Assembly: GCF_001687585.2 (NCBI RefSeq)
Contig: NZ_CP016537.2
Coordinates: 282,001-346,000 of the forward strand
Length of the DNA: 64,000 bases
Reading direction: 5' to 3'
Origin: Planococcus halocryophilus
GTDB lineage: Bacteria; Bacillota; Bacilli; Bacillales_A; Planococcaceae
The position numbers were made by a program, and so were the translations under genes. Below the pieces are notes generated by a model. That model was not told the DNA's origin, ran no database searches, and worked only from the letters and a program-made list of their open reading frames with translations. Shown one piece after another: positions 38,244 through 47,151 of the stretch; position 1 is the first letter of the stretch, and the number at the start of each line of letters is the position of its first letter.

Positions 38244-39262
38244 ATTTACTTGCGGTAGTAGATGCTTCTATAAAAAAAGAAGGATTACAAGATTTAACGA
38301 TGAAAAGAACTGTTTCGTCTGTTCCTTTCGCAGGACGTTATCGACTAATCGATTTTGTATTATCGAACCTTGTCAATTCAGGGGTTAGTACGGTTGGCGT
38401 ATTTCCATCCTACCCGCTTGCTTCTCTATTAGATCATATTGGTGTAGGCAAGAGTTGGGATTTAGATAGAAGAAAGAATGGATTGTATTTTCTTCCAGTT
38501 ACACAGCGCGATGGCGGAATATCGAGTGTGGGAGCATTTGCAGGATTAGAAGAGCACTTGCAATTTTTCACAAAAAGCATTCAACCTTACGTAATCGTTA
38601 CGAATAGTTTTGTCGTTACCCAACTAGACTATAAAGACATGCTAGAAAAGCATATCAAATCAGGGGCAGACTTCACGGAAGCTGTTAGTAAAGGCGTCCA
38701 ATTAAAAACGTATATTTTATCCAAAGATCTGTTAGTCGAGCTACTTCGAAGCTATGTAGATAAACAAGTGGTAAGTGTTGAAGATGTCGTTAACTTGAAG
38801 AAAAGTCCTTATACATTTAACGAATACGAATACGAGGGCTATTTTGCCGTTATCGATTCGATTCAAAGCTACTTTGAGGCTTCATTGGATTTACTAAATG
38901 AAGATAAAAGAGAGCAACTGTTTCTTGCAGATCGACCGATTTTCACAAAAGTAAAAGATGAACCGCCAACACGTTATGTCAGTGGTTCTCATGTCGAGCG
39001 TGCACTAATCGCGAACGGCAGCACAATTATGGGAACAGTAACTGATAGTCTTATTAGTCGGGGAGTTTATATTAAAAAAGGTGCACATGTAGAAAATTGC
39101 ATTATCATGCAAAAAAGTACAGTTGAAGAAAATTGTGACTTAGCTTATGTAATTGCTGATAAAGAGGTATATATCGGCGAAGGGGTACTGTTACATGGGA
39201 CTCCTGAGCGACCGATTGTTTTACGTAAAGGGGCGAGTGTGTCGAAGGAGGATTTACGATGA
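38240..39262 (+). CDS. glgD: GlgD, regulatory subunit of ADP-glucose pyrophosphorylase
   Basis: 340 residues from ATG 38240 (ATGA overlap with glgC; AAGGAG upstream). It is homologous to GlgC but lacks the GGxGxRL loop: the N-terminus reads [13 protein letters not shown] before [19 protein letters not shown]. The LSGDH motif is also gone ([12 protein letters not shown]). In Bacillus and Geobacillus GlgD has no activity alone and activates GlgC. Position and overlap fit that. Confidence 0.93.
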   Translation: MNLLAVVDASIKKEGLQDLTMKRTVSSVPFAGRYRLIDFVLSNLVNSGVSTVGVFPSYPLASLLDHIGVGKSWDLDRRKNGLYFLPVTQRDGGISSVGAFAGLEEHLQFFTKSIQPYVIVTNSFVVTQLDYKDMLEKHIKSGADFTEAVSKGVQLKTYILSKDLLVELLRSYVDKQVVSVEDVVNLKKSPYTFNEYEYEGYFAVIDSIQSYFEASLDLLNEDKREQLFLADRPIFTKVKDEPPTRYVSGSHVERALIANGSTIMGTVTDSLISRGVYIKKGAHVENCIIMQKSTVEENCDLAYVIADKEVYIGEGVLLHGTPERPIVLRKGASVSKEDLR

Positions 39263-40686
39263 AAATTGTAATGGCAGCAGCAGAATGTGCACCTTTTGCA
39301 AAAGCTGGTGGATTAGCTGATGTACTTGGAGCATTACCAAAAGAGCTTAGCAGATTAGGCCATGAAATCACTGTGATTATACCGAAATATAGTTTGATAG
39401 CTGATAAATATGTGTCAGAATTTGTTCTCAAAGAAACGATGGAACTGTTTTTTAAAGGGCAACAAAAAACCTTTCGAGTTTTTGAATATGAACAAGCTGG
39501 TGTGAACTACCTCTTTATGGAATATGATGATTATTTTAAACGAGACCAGATTTATGGACAGTCAGATGACGCGGAACGTTATGCCTTTTTTAACCGGACA
39601 GTTCTTGAGATTGTTCAGCAGCGCAGCTTAGAGCCAGATATCATTCATGTTCATGATTGGCATACGGCTGCAATTCTGCTCTTATTGAAGGAAGATTCGC
39701 GTTACGAATCTATTAAGTCAGCAAAAGCCGTTTTAACCATTCACAATTTGCAATTCCAAGGCAAGTACTCGAAAAAAACATTTTTAGAAAACTTCGAAAT
39801 GGATGCCCGTTATTACGACGAAGGTCTGGTAGAGTGGGATGGTAATTTCAATTCGTTAAAGACTGGTATTTTCTATGCAGATAAAGTAACGACTGTTAGT
39901 CCTACTTACCGAGATGAAATTCTAACCGATTTTTATGGAGAAAAGTTGAATAGCTTTCTGCAGGAAAAAGAGCAGGATTTAATCGGGATTTTAAACGGTA
40001 TCGATTTAGAAGTTTATAATCCTGCTGCGGATTTATCTATTGTACGGGAATTTGATGTAATGAGCATGGAAGGAAAGCAAGTTAACAAGCGGGCAATTCA
40101 GTTGAAAGCGGGGCTGCCAGAGCGAGGGGATGTCCCGTTGTTGACGATGATTTCGAGATTGTCAGGACAAAAAGGTATTGATGTTTTACAAGAAGTGCTT
40201 CCAGATTTACTATCAAATGAAGACGTCCAATTTGTGTTATTGGGATCTGGAGAAGAACAGTACGAGACATTTTTTAAAGAACTAGATATTGATTTTCCAG
40301 GACAAGTTTCAATCAATATAGGCTTTGATGAAGCGTTTGCTCATTTACTGTATGCAGGAGCGGATATCTTCTTAATGCCTTCTCATTTCGAACCTTGTGG
40401 ATTAAGTCAGTTAATCTCAATGCGATATGGAACTGTTCCTGTAGCCAATAAAACTGGAGGACTAAAAGATACGGTACTAGAGTACGATGAGGATTTGAAG
40501 TCAGGTAATGGATTTTTAAGTGATTTTTCAAAGGACAGCTCCTTTGATCTTGCTCTACAGCGATGCCTAACTTTTTACCAACAGTCTGATCATTGGGAAG
40601 CTATTAAGAAAAACGGCATGAAAGGTGATTATTCTTGGTCGCGTTCTGCGGCAGAATACGCTGAACTTTATGAATCGCTAATTTAA
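39259..40686 (+). CDS. glgA: Glycogen synthase (ADP-glucose)
   Basis: 475-residue GT5 enzyme. The N-terminal AECAPFAKAGGLADVLGALP holds the ADP-glucose-binding KxGGL site; HVHDWHTA, LTIHNLQFQG and the C-terminal FEPCGLSQLISMRYGTVPV and NKTGGLKDTV are typical. It overlaps glgD by 4 bases (ATGA). It extends alpha-1,4-glucan chains. Confidence 0.96.
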   Translation: MKIVMAAAECAPFAKAGGLADVLGALPKELSRLGHEITVIIPKYSLIADKYVSEFVLKETMELFFKGQQKTFRVFEYEQAGVNYLFMEYDDYFKRDQIYGQSDDAERYAFFNRTVLEIVQQRSLEPDIIHVHDWHTAAILLLLKEDSRYESIKSAKAVLTIHNLQFQGKYSKKTFLENFEMDARYYDEGLVEWDGNFNSLKTGIFYADKVTTVSPTYRDEILTDFYGEKLNSFLQEKEQDLIGILNGIDLEVYNPAADLSIVREFDVMSMEGKQVNKRAIQLKAGLPERGDVPLLTMISRLSGQKGIDVLQEVLPDLLSNEDVQFVLLGSGEEQYETFFKELDIDFPGQVSINIGFDEAFAHLLYAGADIFLMPSHFEPCGLSQLISMRYGTVPVANKTGGLKDTVLEYDEDLKSGNGFLSDFSKDSSFDLALQRCLTFYQQSDHWEAIKKNGMKGDYSWSRSAAEYAELYESLI

Positions 40687-40701
40687 AGGGGCGTGCCAAT
40701 T

Positions 40702-43089
40702 ATGTTTTCTTCCAAAGAAGAGTTTAAGAAAACTTTTACCGATCGAATAGAATCGAAAGGAACCGAAAAAAGTCTGGAACTTGCTCATGAAATTTTGTGG
40801 GAAATGACTAATGATTGGATTCAAGAAAGTTGGAAACGTACAAATCAATTGTACGAAGAAAATCATGAAAAACAATTATATTATATCTCTATTGAATTTT
40901 TAATTGGGCGAGTACTTGGGCAAAACCTTATAAATTTAAACTTTTATAATCTTGTCAAAGAAGGTCTTGATGAACTGGGAATTGAGCTTTCTGAAATAGA
41001 AGAACTTGAAATCGAACCAGGTCTCGGAAATGGTGGTTTGGGAAGATTAGCGGCTTGCTTTATGGATTCTCTTGCCTCATTGGAATTACCTGGGCATGGC
41101 TATGGCTTGCGTTATAGAGGCGGCTTGTTTACACAGCATTTTGTAAACGGTAACCAGACAGAGCAACCTACAAATTGGATTAAAGATAAGAATAATGTAG
41201 ATACTCGTAGAGAAGACCTAGCAGTGGACATTCCTTATTATGGAGAAGTTCAATTAGTTATGGGGCTTGATGGAATGCGGACAAAAATAGAAAATCCAGA
41301 ATGGGTAAAGGCGGTACCATATGATATACCAATTGTTGGAGCAAATGGTGGTACGGTAAATACACTTCGATTATGGCAAGCGGAAGTTTCCAATCGTTCA
41401 TCTTCGGTTGGTAAAGAGTACGCAGTTTATGAACGTGAGACAGCGCATATTACAGACCGGCTTTATCCTGATGATTCTCTAGAAACGGGGAAAATATTGC
41501 GCTTGAAACAGCAGTATTTGCTTTGTAGTGCCTCTCTTCAAAATATTATAAGCAATCATAAATCTTCTTTAGAAAAACTACCAGAAAGTATTGCCATTCA
41601 AATAAATGATACGCATCCAGCTTTAGCTGTTCCCGAATTAATGCGAATTTTAATCGATGATTTTTCTTGGGATTGGGAGAGAGCGTGGGATGTCACAACG
41701 CGTACTATTTCCTATACAAATCATACGATTTTGGAAGAAGCTATGGAAAAGTGGGACAGTCATTTAATTCAATCATTATTGCCTAGAATCTTTCTAATCA
41801 TTGAAGAAATTGATCGGCGTTTTAAAGAGAGTTTGCAAAATCAAGGAAAAGATGATGAAACTCTTCGCAAATTGTCCATCATTGAAGATGGGGTTATTAA
41901 GATGGCAGTGTTAGCGGTAGTAGGAAGCTACAGAGTAAATGGTGTAGCAAAGTTGCATACGGAGATTTTAAAGAAACGTGAAATGAAAGAATTGAACGAG
42001 CAATTTCCAAACAAGTTTCACAACAAAACCAATGGAATTACACACCGAAGATGGTTAATCAAAGCGAACCAAGAGTTGTCAGGGTTGGTGACAGAAGCGA
42101 TTGGTTCACAGTGGATGAAGGAACCTGAACGTTTGAGTGAACTGCATTATTTCTCTCAAAACCAAAGCTTTCTTCAAAACTTCCAAGAAATTAAAAGCTT
42201 GAAAAAAGAGCAGTTAATTCACCATCTTCAGCGAGATCAAAATATTATTGTGGATCCATCTTCTATTTTTGATATTCACATTAAACGATTTCATGGTTAT
42301 AAGCGGCAGTTGATGAATATTTTGCATATCCAAATGCTATACGACCGGATCAAACGAGATTCTACTTACCGACCATATCCCCGAACTTTCTTTTTTGGAG
42401 GGAAAGCTGCGCCAAGTTATCACTTTGCAAAACAAGTGATTAAAATGATTAATACAGTAGCAACGAAAGTGAATAACGATCCTTTAGCAAGACAGCATTT
42501 GCATATTGTTTTTGTTGAAAATTACAATGTGACACAAGCGGAATACTTAATTCCTGCGGCTGATGTGAGTGAACAAATATCCACGGCTTCTAAAGAAGCT
42601 TCAGGGACTGGGAATATGAAATTTATGATGAACGGTGCGCTGACAATTGGCACTTTTGACGGTGCAAATGTTGAGATATTTGAACAAGTTGGTCAAGAGA
42701 ACGCATTTGTCTTCGGAATGCGAGCAGAGCAAGTGATGGACTATGAAAAAAATCATTCCTATAATCCGAAAGAAATAATTGAATCGGATGTAGAAATCGA
42801 GAAGTTAATGGAAGAACTGGTTAAAGGCGACTGGACAGAAGGAAAAGCGAATGCTGATTTTATTGTGGGGCAGCTGTTACACGAAGGAGATCCTTATTTT
42901 GTATTAAAAGATCTTCAGAGTTATGCAAAAGCACACGAGAAAATTTTAGATGCCTATGAAAATCCGATTAAGTGGGCAGAAATGGGTGTTGAAAACATTG
43001 CCGCTTCAGGTATTTTCTCAAGTGATCGTACCATTCAGCAATATTCAGACGATGTTTGGCATTTAACGAAAGTTCCCAGTATATATTAG
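40702..43089 (+). CDS. glgP: Glycogen phosphorylase
   Basis: 795 residues (ATG 40702, AAGGGG upstream; the frame also opens at GTG 40693). A GT35 enzyme releasing glucose-1-phosphate from glycogen. EPGLGNGGLGRLAACFMDS and the PLP lysine in ASGTGNMKFMMNGALTIG with FDGANVEI are diagnostic. Fifth gene of the operon, 15 bases after glgA. Confidence 0.96.
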   Translation: MFSSKEEFKKTFTDRIESKGTEKSLELAHEILWEMTNDWIQESWKRTNQLYEENHEKQLYYISIEFLIGRVLGQNLINLNFYNLVKEGLDELGIELSEIEELEIEPGLGNGGLGRLAACFMDSLASLELPGHGYGLRYRGGLFTQHFVNGNQTEQPTNWIKDKNNVDTRREDLAVDIPYYGEVQLVMGLDGMRTKIENPEWVKAVPYDIPIVGANGGTVNTLRLWQAEVSNRSSSVGKEYAVYERETAHITDRLYPDDSLETGKILRLKQQYLLCSASLQNIISNHKSSLEKLPESIAIQINDTHPALAVPELMRILIDDFSWDWERAWDVTTRTISYTNHTILEEAMEKWDSHLIQSLLPRIFLIIEEIDRRFKESLQNQGKDDETLRKLSIIEDGVIKMAVLAVVGSYRVNGVAKLHTEILKKREMKELNEQFPNKFHNKTNGITHRRWLIKANQELSGLVTEAIGSQWMKEPERLSELHYFSQNQSFLQNFQEIKSLKKEQLIHHLQRDQNIIVDPSSIFDIHIKRFHGYKRQLMNILHIQMLYDRIKRDSTYRPYPRTFFFGGKAAPSYHFAKQVIKMINTVATKVNNDPLARQHLHIVFVENYNVTQAEYLIPAADVSEQISTASKEASGTGNMKFMMNGALTIGTFDGANVEIFEQVGQENAFVFGMRAEQVMDYEKNHSYNPKEIIESDVEIEKLMEELVKGDWTEGKANADFIVGQLLHEGDPYFVLKDLQSYAKAHEKILDAYENPIKWAEMGVENIAASGIFSSDRTIQQYSDDVWHLTKVPSIY

Positions 43090-43108
43090 AAGTTGAAAGG
43101 GTGGCAAT

Positions 43109-43918
43109 ATGGCAAATCACGAATTTGATAATACCGACTTAACAGACTATAAAGCGAGTGGTGCGTTAGTTGGTAAAGTCGCAATCGTCACAGGTGCCAG
43201 CAGTGGCATCGGGCAGGCTGTAGCAATAGCTTATGCAAAAGAAGGTGCGAGAGTCGTCATTGGGTATCTTGGAGATGACGAAGGTGCTCAAAAAACCATT
43301 GATTTGATTGAAGATTATGGTGGTGAGGCTAAAGCGTTAAGTGGCGATTTGGGAAAGTCGGAGAATTGTGATGCACTCGTACAATTCGCTTTAGCGGAAT
43401 TTGGCCAAATAGATATCGTGGTCAATAACGCCGGTTACCAATATCCCCAAACGTCCCCACTCGATATTACTGACGAGCAACTTTTAAAAACATTTGAGAT
43501 CAAAGCGTTTGCTATGTTTTATTTGACGAGAGCGGCACTTCCTCATTTGAAAAAAGGTTCACGAATCATCAATACGGCATCTATTAATGCATATCGTGGC
43601 CATTCAGATTTGATTGATTATTCTGGGGCGAATGGTGCGATGGTAGCTATGACACGCTCGTTGGCACGTCGCTTGGTACGAGAGGAAATTGCGGTAAATG
43701 GTATCGCGCCAGGGCCCATTTGGACGCCGCTCATTACTAAAACTTTTGGTGATTTAAATCCGAATGTTGGAGATGATTTTGGTGAAGATGTGCCAGCAGG
43801 ACGTCCAGGTCAACCTTATGAGCTCGTGAAAGCCTATGTGTTTTTAGCAGATCCACAAAATTCGTATATGACAGGGCAATTTCTGCATATGAACGGCGGA
43901 GACTATATGTCTACTTAA
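43109..43918 (+). CDS. SDR family protein with Lys-to-Asn in the active site
   Basis: 269 residues, of the YhdF/YhxC-like stress SDR group with an N-terminal extension. The cofactor loop TGASSGIG and VNNAGYQYPQ are normal, as are Ser158 and Tyr171. The canonical YxxxK is YSGAN here: residue 175 is Asn (AAT, 43631-43633), where the proton-relay Lys should be. It lies 19 bases after glgP, before the operon terminator, so it is probably co-transcribed with glycogen genes. It may be inactive, or use another mechanism; the substrate is unknown. Confidence 0.85.
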   Translation: MANHEFDNTDLTDYKASGALVGKVAIVTGASSGIGQAVAIAYAKEGARVVIGYLGDDEGAQKTIDLIEDYGGEAKALSGDLGKSENCDALVQFALAEFGQIDIVVNNAGYQYPQTSPLDITDEQLLKTFEIKAFAMFYLTRAALPHLKKGSRIINTASINAYRGHSDLIDYSGANGAMVAMTRSLARRLVREEIAVNGIAPGPIWTPLITKTFGDLNPNVGDDFGEDVPAGRPGQPYELVKAYVFLADPQNSYMTGQFLHMNGGDYMST

Positions 43919-43920
43919 TC

Positions 43921-43956
43921 AAAGCAGTCCAAGGTCATTCTTGGTCTGCTTTTTCA
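43921..43956 (+). terminator. Terminator of the glycogen operon
   Basis: 13-bp stem 43921-43933 / 43939-43951 with one mismatch, followed by TTTTT. Confidence 0.87.
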
Positions 43957-44003
43957 TATGTTCTTGTGTATGGTAAAATTCACTGAAGAACGGGAGTGAG
44001 TTT

Positions 44004-45125
44004 TTGAAAAAGATTGCATGGATCTTCCTACTGATAACCTTTAGTTTAGGGTTGCTGACAGCTTGTAAGGACATAGCTGAGCAACCAAAAGAAGAAAGCA
44101 AAGACAATCAAAAAGACCAAGAAAAGTCAGAACAGCCAATGGTCATCGAAAATGGCGAAGAAGTCATGCGTGTCCATTATATCGATGTGGGTCAAGGGGA
44201 TTCCACATTGTTGGAAGTTGAAGGGTTTTCAATATTAATTGATGCAGGAAATTGGAAATCAACTGAAGTTATCGATTACTTAAAGCAGCAAGGGATTAAG
44301 AATCTTGATATTGTTGTCGGGACTCATCCAGATGCTGATCATATTGGGCAGCTGGCACAGGTGATTGGGGAATTTGATGTTGGTGAAGTATGGATGTCTG
44401 GCAATTCAAGTAGCTCTGCAACGTTCACAAATGCGTTGCAGGCAATCGAAGCGAGTGACACAGAATATGTGGAACCGCGAACGGGCGATGTTTTTGATGT
44501 CGGTTCTCTTCAAATCGAAGTGCTGCATCCGAGCGAAATCACCGGTTCCCCTAACGAAGAATCCGTATCATTGAAAATGACATATGGAGATGTCGGATTT
44601 ATCTTTACTGGAGATGCAGGGGTTAAAGATGAACAAGAAATGATTGATACAGGCATTGATCTCAATGCGGAAATCCTACATCTAGGGCATCACGGTTCTA
44701 ACACATCAACAAGTTTGGCATTTCTAAAGGCCGTGACTCCTGAAATTGCGATTTATAGTGCTGGAGCTGATAATTCGTATGGGCACCCGCATGCAGAAGT
44801 AATTGCAGCTGTGGAAAATACAGGAGCGGAAGTGTATGGAACAGATGTAAATGGCACGATTGTAGTGGAAACAGACGGAAAGGCGTTTAACGTTAACACG
44901 CAACAAGAAGGTGTGCCTACAGAAGGACAGAATCGATGCATTGATATAAACATTGCATCCTCAGCAGAATTACAGGAGATTTCAGGAATAGGCGAAACGT
45001 ATGCAAAAGCGATTATCGATAAGCGGCCATTTGAAAATATAGAACAATTAATCGATATTAAAGGAATTGGGCAAGGCACGCTAGATGCTATTCAAGAACA
45101 GGGCCTAGCTTGCATAGGAGGGTAA
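44004..45125 (+). CDS. Lipoprotein with ComEC-like beta-lactamase domain and ComEA-like HhH tail
   Basis: 373 residues. Signal peptide with lipobox LLTACK, a charged linker, then a metallo-beta-lactamase domain (about 50-290) with the THPDADHIG metal motif, TGDAGVKDE and LGHHGSNTSTS. The C-terminal 60 residues (about 313-373) are a helix-hairpin-helix DNA-binding domain of the ComEA type: INIASSAELQEISGIGETYA and IKGIGQGTLDAI. So it joins a ComEC-type nuclease-like domain to a ComEA-type DNA-binding domain on the outer face of the membrane. A role in extracellular DNA degradation is inferred. TTG start after GGGAGTGAG. The DUF3006 gene follows by 4 bases. Confidence 0.88.
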   Translation: MKKIAWIFLLITFSLGLLTACKDIAEQPKEESKDNQKDQEKSEQPMVIENGEEVMRVHYIDVGQGDSTLLEVEGFSILIDAGNWKSTEVIDYLKQQGIKNLDIVVGTHPDADHIGQLAQVIGEFDVGEVWMSGNSSSSATFTNALQAIEASDTEYVEPRTGDVFDVGSLQIEVLHPSEITGSPNEESVSLKMTYGDVGFIFTGDAGVKDEQEMIDTGIDLNAEILHLGHHGSNTSTSLAFLKAVTPEIAIYSAGADNSYGHPHAEVIAAVENTGAEVYGTDVNGTIVVETDGKAFNVNTQQEGVPTEGQNRCIDINIASSAELQEISGIGETYAKAIIDKRPFENIEQLIDIKGIGQGTLDAIQEQGLACIGG

Positions 45126-45129
45126 TAGG

Positions 45130-45390
45130 ATGAAAGGGATTTTGGACCGTATTGAAGATGACCTATATGCAGTCATTTTAGTAGAAGAAGAAAGACTTGA
45201 ATTGATCTTACCTGCCAACCGATTGCCAGCAGGGAGTAAAGTCAATTCCTGGTTTACCATTTATGCAGAAAACGGTCAGTTAGCAGTCACATTAGACGAC
45301 GAAACATCCTTCATAAGAGAAAAGCAGACTGAAGAATTGATGGCAAGACTAAGAAAAAAGAAAAAAGGTAGCCGCTTTAAGCGGAAGTAG
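45130..45390 (+). CDS. DUF3006 small protein
   Basis: 86 residues. A beta-rich N-terminal domain (GILDRIEDDLYAVILVEEE) is followed by a highly basic tail (RKKKKGSRFKRK). DUF3006 proteins are commonly encoded next to ComEC-like lactamase lipoproteins, as here. The function is unknown; the basic tail could bind nucleic acid. Confidence 0.82.
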   Translation: MKGILDRIEDDLYAVILVEEERLELILPANRLPAGSKVNSWFTIYAENGQLAVTLDDETSFIREKQTEELMARLRKKKKGSRFKRK

Positions 45391-45428
45391 AAGAAATCCA
45401 GATTCTCTTATGAGGATCTGGATTTCTT
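45391..45428. terminator. Terminator after the DUF3006 gene
   Basis: Perfect 13-bp outer stem 45391-45403 / 45416-45428, between convergent genes. Confidence 0.82.
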
Positions 45429-45445
45429 CACTTTCTGATTCCTAA

Positions 45446-45733
45446 TTAGTTTTCTTCAATCAATTCTAAATGGTAATCAGCTATTTGATTGGGTTTGTAC
45501 AAATCTGTAATCGATGTGGAATAATCGGAAATGGACGCTTGAAATTCTGCCTCTAGAGACGGTATGCGGATTCGGAAAGACATTTTATACAAAAGTGTAG
45601 CAATGTCGTGGTACTCTTTGCTCGTCACTTTAAAGTCGAAAGAGATTTTTCGTTTATGCTGTTCATTCGTTTCTTCTTTAAAGTTAGAAGCGTGTATCTC
45701 GGTATTATCAATCCAAACGATTGTTTTCGTCAC
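45446..45733 (-). CDS. DUF3219 protein (YkvR-like)
   Basis: 95 residues, beta-rich. FDFKVTSKEYHDIATLLYK and the ISDYSTSITDLYK segment match the YkvR/DUF3219 family as I recall it. GTG start directly after the stop of the acyl-CoA dehydrogenase gene (TAAGTG), with GAGGTG inside that gene's end, so they form one operon. Function unknown. Confidence 0.75.
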   Translation of the reverse strand: MTKTIVWIDNTEIHASNFKEETNEQHKRKISFDFKVTSKEYHDIATLLYKMSFRIRIPSLEAEFQASISDYSTSITDLYKPNQIADYHLELIEEN

Positions 45734-46900
45734 TTATTTCACCTCGGTTTCCAATTGTTGAGTGAATTGCTGGATTGCTTGTGCAGCCAATTGGCTTTTA
45801 ACCATATCTTCCATAGGTGGGTTGTAAAGGCCAGCACGGACATTTAGGTAATGGCGGTGCATCGGATTGGCTTCTGATAGCGCACGAGATCCGACAATTT
45901 TCATCGCTTTGTCTACTATCTCCATGGCGGCATGGGTTATGGCTATTTTAGTTATATTTAAAGCTTCATCCATTTCTGCTTTATTGTCTGTTAAATTGTA
46001 ACGTTCTACAGTGCCATATAAAAGATGCCGAGCGGTGGCCAACTGTAGTTCCATTTCACCGATCGTTTGTTGGATAGCAGGTGTCTCGGCAATAGGTTTT
46101 CCAAGTGATGCTGGCTTGTAGTTAGCTGCAAACTCCACTGCATAAGCTCTTGCAGCGGCAGCAATTCCGATATAACAAGCAGGAATATGAAGCAGCCAGC
46201 CTTTAGCGGGAGCTGTAACTCCTGAACGTTTCAGCGTATAGGTTTTGGGAATCCGAACATGATCGAGTAGTAAAGTATGGCTGGCGGTGCCTCTCATCGC
46301 TAGCATATCCCATGTTTCGTCTATTGAAACGCCGTCCAGTTGACGTGGAATGACGACTGTGATGACTTCATCATTTTCCGTAGTTGCCGTTACAAAAATA
46401 TAATCGAGTGCAGGTGCCATGGAAGTGTAGGTTTTTTGCCCGGTGACAATATATGAGTCACCGTCGCTAACGACCGTGGTTCGAGGCAATGCGCCTCTAG
46501 CAGGGCTACCAGCATTAGCTTCTGTTGCAGCAGTATTAATGAATGCGCCATTTACAATTTCGGTCATTAGCCAATCTGCAGGTTCTTCAAGCCAATGGTG
46601 ATTTTCAGTGTATTCCAAAATAATGCCAACATGCCATCCGATTGATAGAGCGGTCGCTCCAGAACCTTCCGCTATCGCTTCTTGTGCTAATACGTATTCA
46701 TATAGTCCAAACCCTTGCCCGCCGTGTTCTTTAGGAAGGGTCAAGGTATGATAATTCATTTTTTTCAAATCGTTGATGTTTTCGAAAGGGAAAGAGCCAC
46801 GCTCATCCAGTTCTGGCTCACGGGATTGGAAAAGCGGTTGCAAGGAACGAATTTGATCGATTAGTAGTTGTTGTTGAGGTGTTTTGATAAATTGATTCAT
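45734..46900 (-). CDS. Acyl-CoA dehydrogenase family protein
   Basis: 388 residues with the three-domain ACAD fold. TLPKEHGGQGFGLYEYVLAQ lies in the N-terminal domain. TAATEANAGSPARGALPRTT replaces the usual FAxTEP segment, VTGQKTYTSMAP and WDMLAMRGTASHTLLLDHV form the middle beta domain, and the C-terminal helices contain GSRALSEANPMHRHYLNVRA. The usual catalytic Glu position is not obvious, and the C-terminal half resembles the monooxygenase-like (DszC/SfnB) side branch, so a flavin monooxygenase role is possible. Operon with the ykvR-like gene. Confidence 0.8.
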   Translation of the reverse strand: MNQFIKTPQQQLLIDQIRSLQPLFQSREPELDERGSFPFENINDLKKMNYHTLTLPKEHGGQGFGLYEYVLAQEAIAEGSGATALSIGWHVGIILEYTENHHWLEEPADWLMTEIVNGAFINTAATEANAGSPARGALPRTTVVSDGDSYIVTGQKTYTSMAPALDYIFVTATTENDEVITVVIPRQLDGVSIDETWDMLAMRGTASHTLLLDHVRIPKTYTLKRSGVTAPAKGWLLHIPACYIGIAAAARAYAVEFAANYKPASLGKPIAETPAIQQTIGEMELQLATARHLLYGTVERYNLTDNKAEMDEALNITKIAITHAAMEIVDKAMKIVGSRALSEANPMHRHYLNVRAGLYNPPMEDMVKSQLAAQAIQQFTQQLETEVK

Positions 46901-46913
46901 AAACTAGACTCCT

Positions 46914-47085
46914 TCTGTCTTAAGGCTGTCGGAGCTATGTGGCTGCCTCCGCATTTGTTGTTGTCTAGCTCCGGCAGCCAGATTCTCGGGGTCATAAGTC
47001 ACACCGACTGTACGGCTGAAAACATGCCGTTTCGCCAGTGTGTCTTATGCCCGTCGAATCTACATGGCTGCCTCCGCTTTTCTTT
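46914..47085. repeat. Structured intergenic repeat: one full and one partial copy
   Basis: A partial unit (about 46917-46955) is followed by a full unit (about 46960-47085), with the same TCTAGCTC...CTTTTC borders as the three copies at 52.3-52.6 kb. The full unit folds into a long hairpin: GGCAGCC (46973-46979)/GGCTGCC (47066-47072), AGATTC (46980-46985)/GAATCT (47056-47061), then CATAAG/CTTATG and an inner ACGGC/GCCGT stem. Such units are widespread intergenic repeats in Bacillales, to my knowledge, and have no gene. Confidence 0.85.
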
Positions 47086-47094
47086 TTACCGTAC

Positions 47095-47137
47095 CATAAA
47101 AAAGCCGTCAAAGCAGTAGATCAGGCTTTGACGGCTG
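47095..47137 (-). terminator. Terminator after the ykvI-like gene
   Basis: 12-bp stem 47103-47114 / 47125-47136; on the minus strand it is followed by a long T-run into the repeat. Confidence 0.88.
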
Positions 47138-47151
47138 GAGAAGGTATTTAG

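Noticed and set aside
46914..47085. IS element or MITE with terminal repeats
   Set aside because: No target duplication seen, and the borders TCTAGCTC...GCTTTTC are not inverted repeats of each other; the pairing runs through the unit instead.
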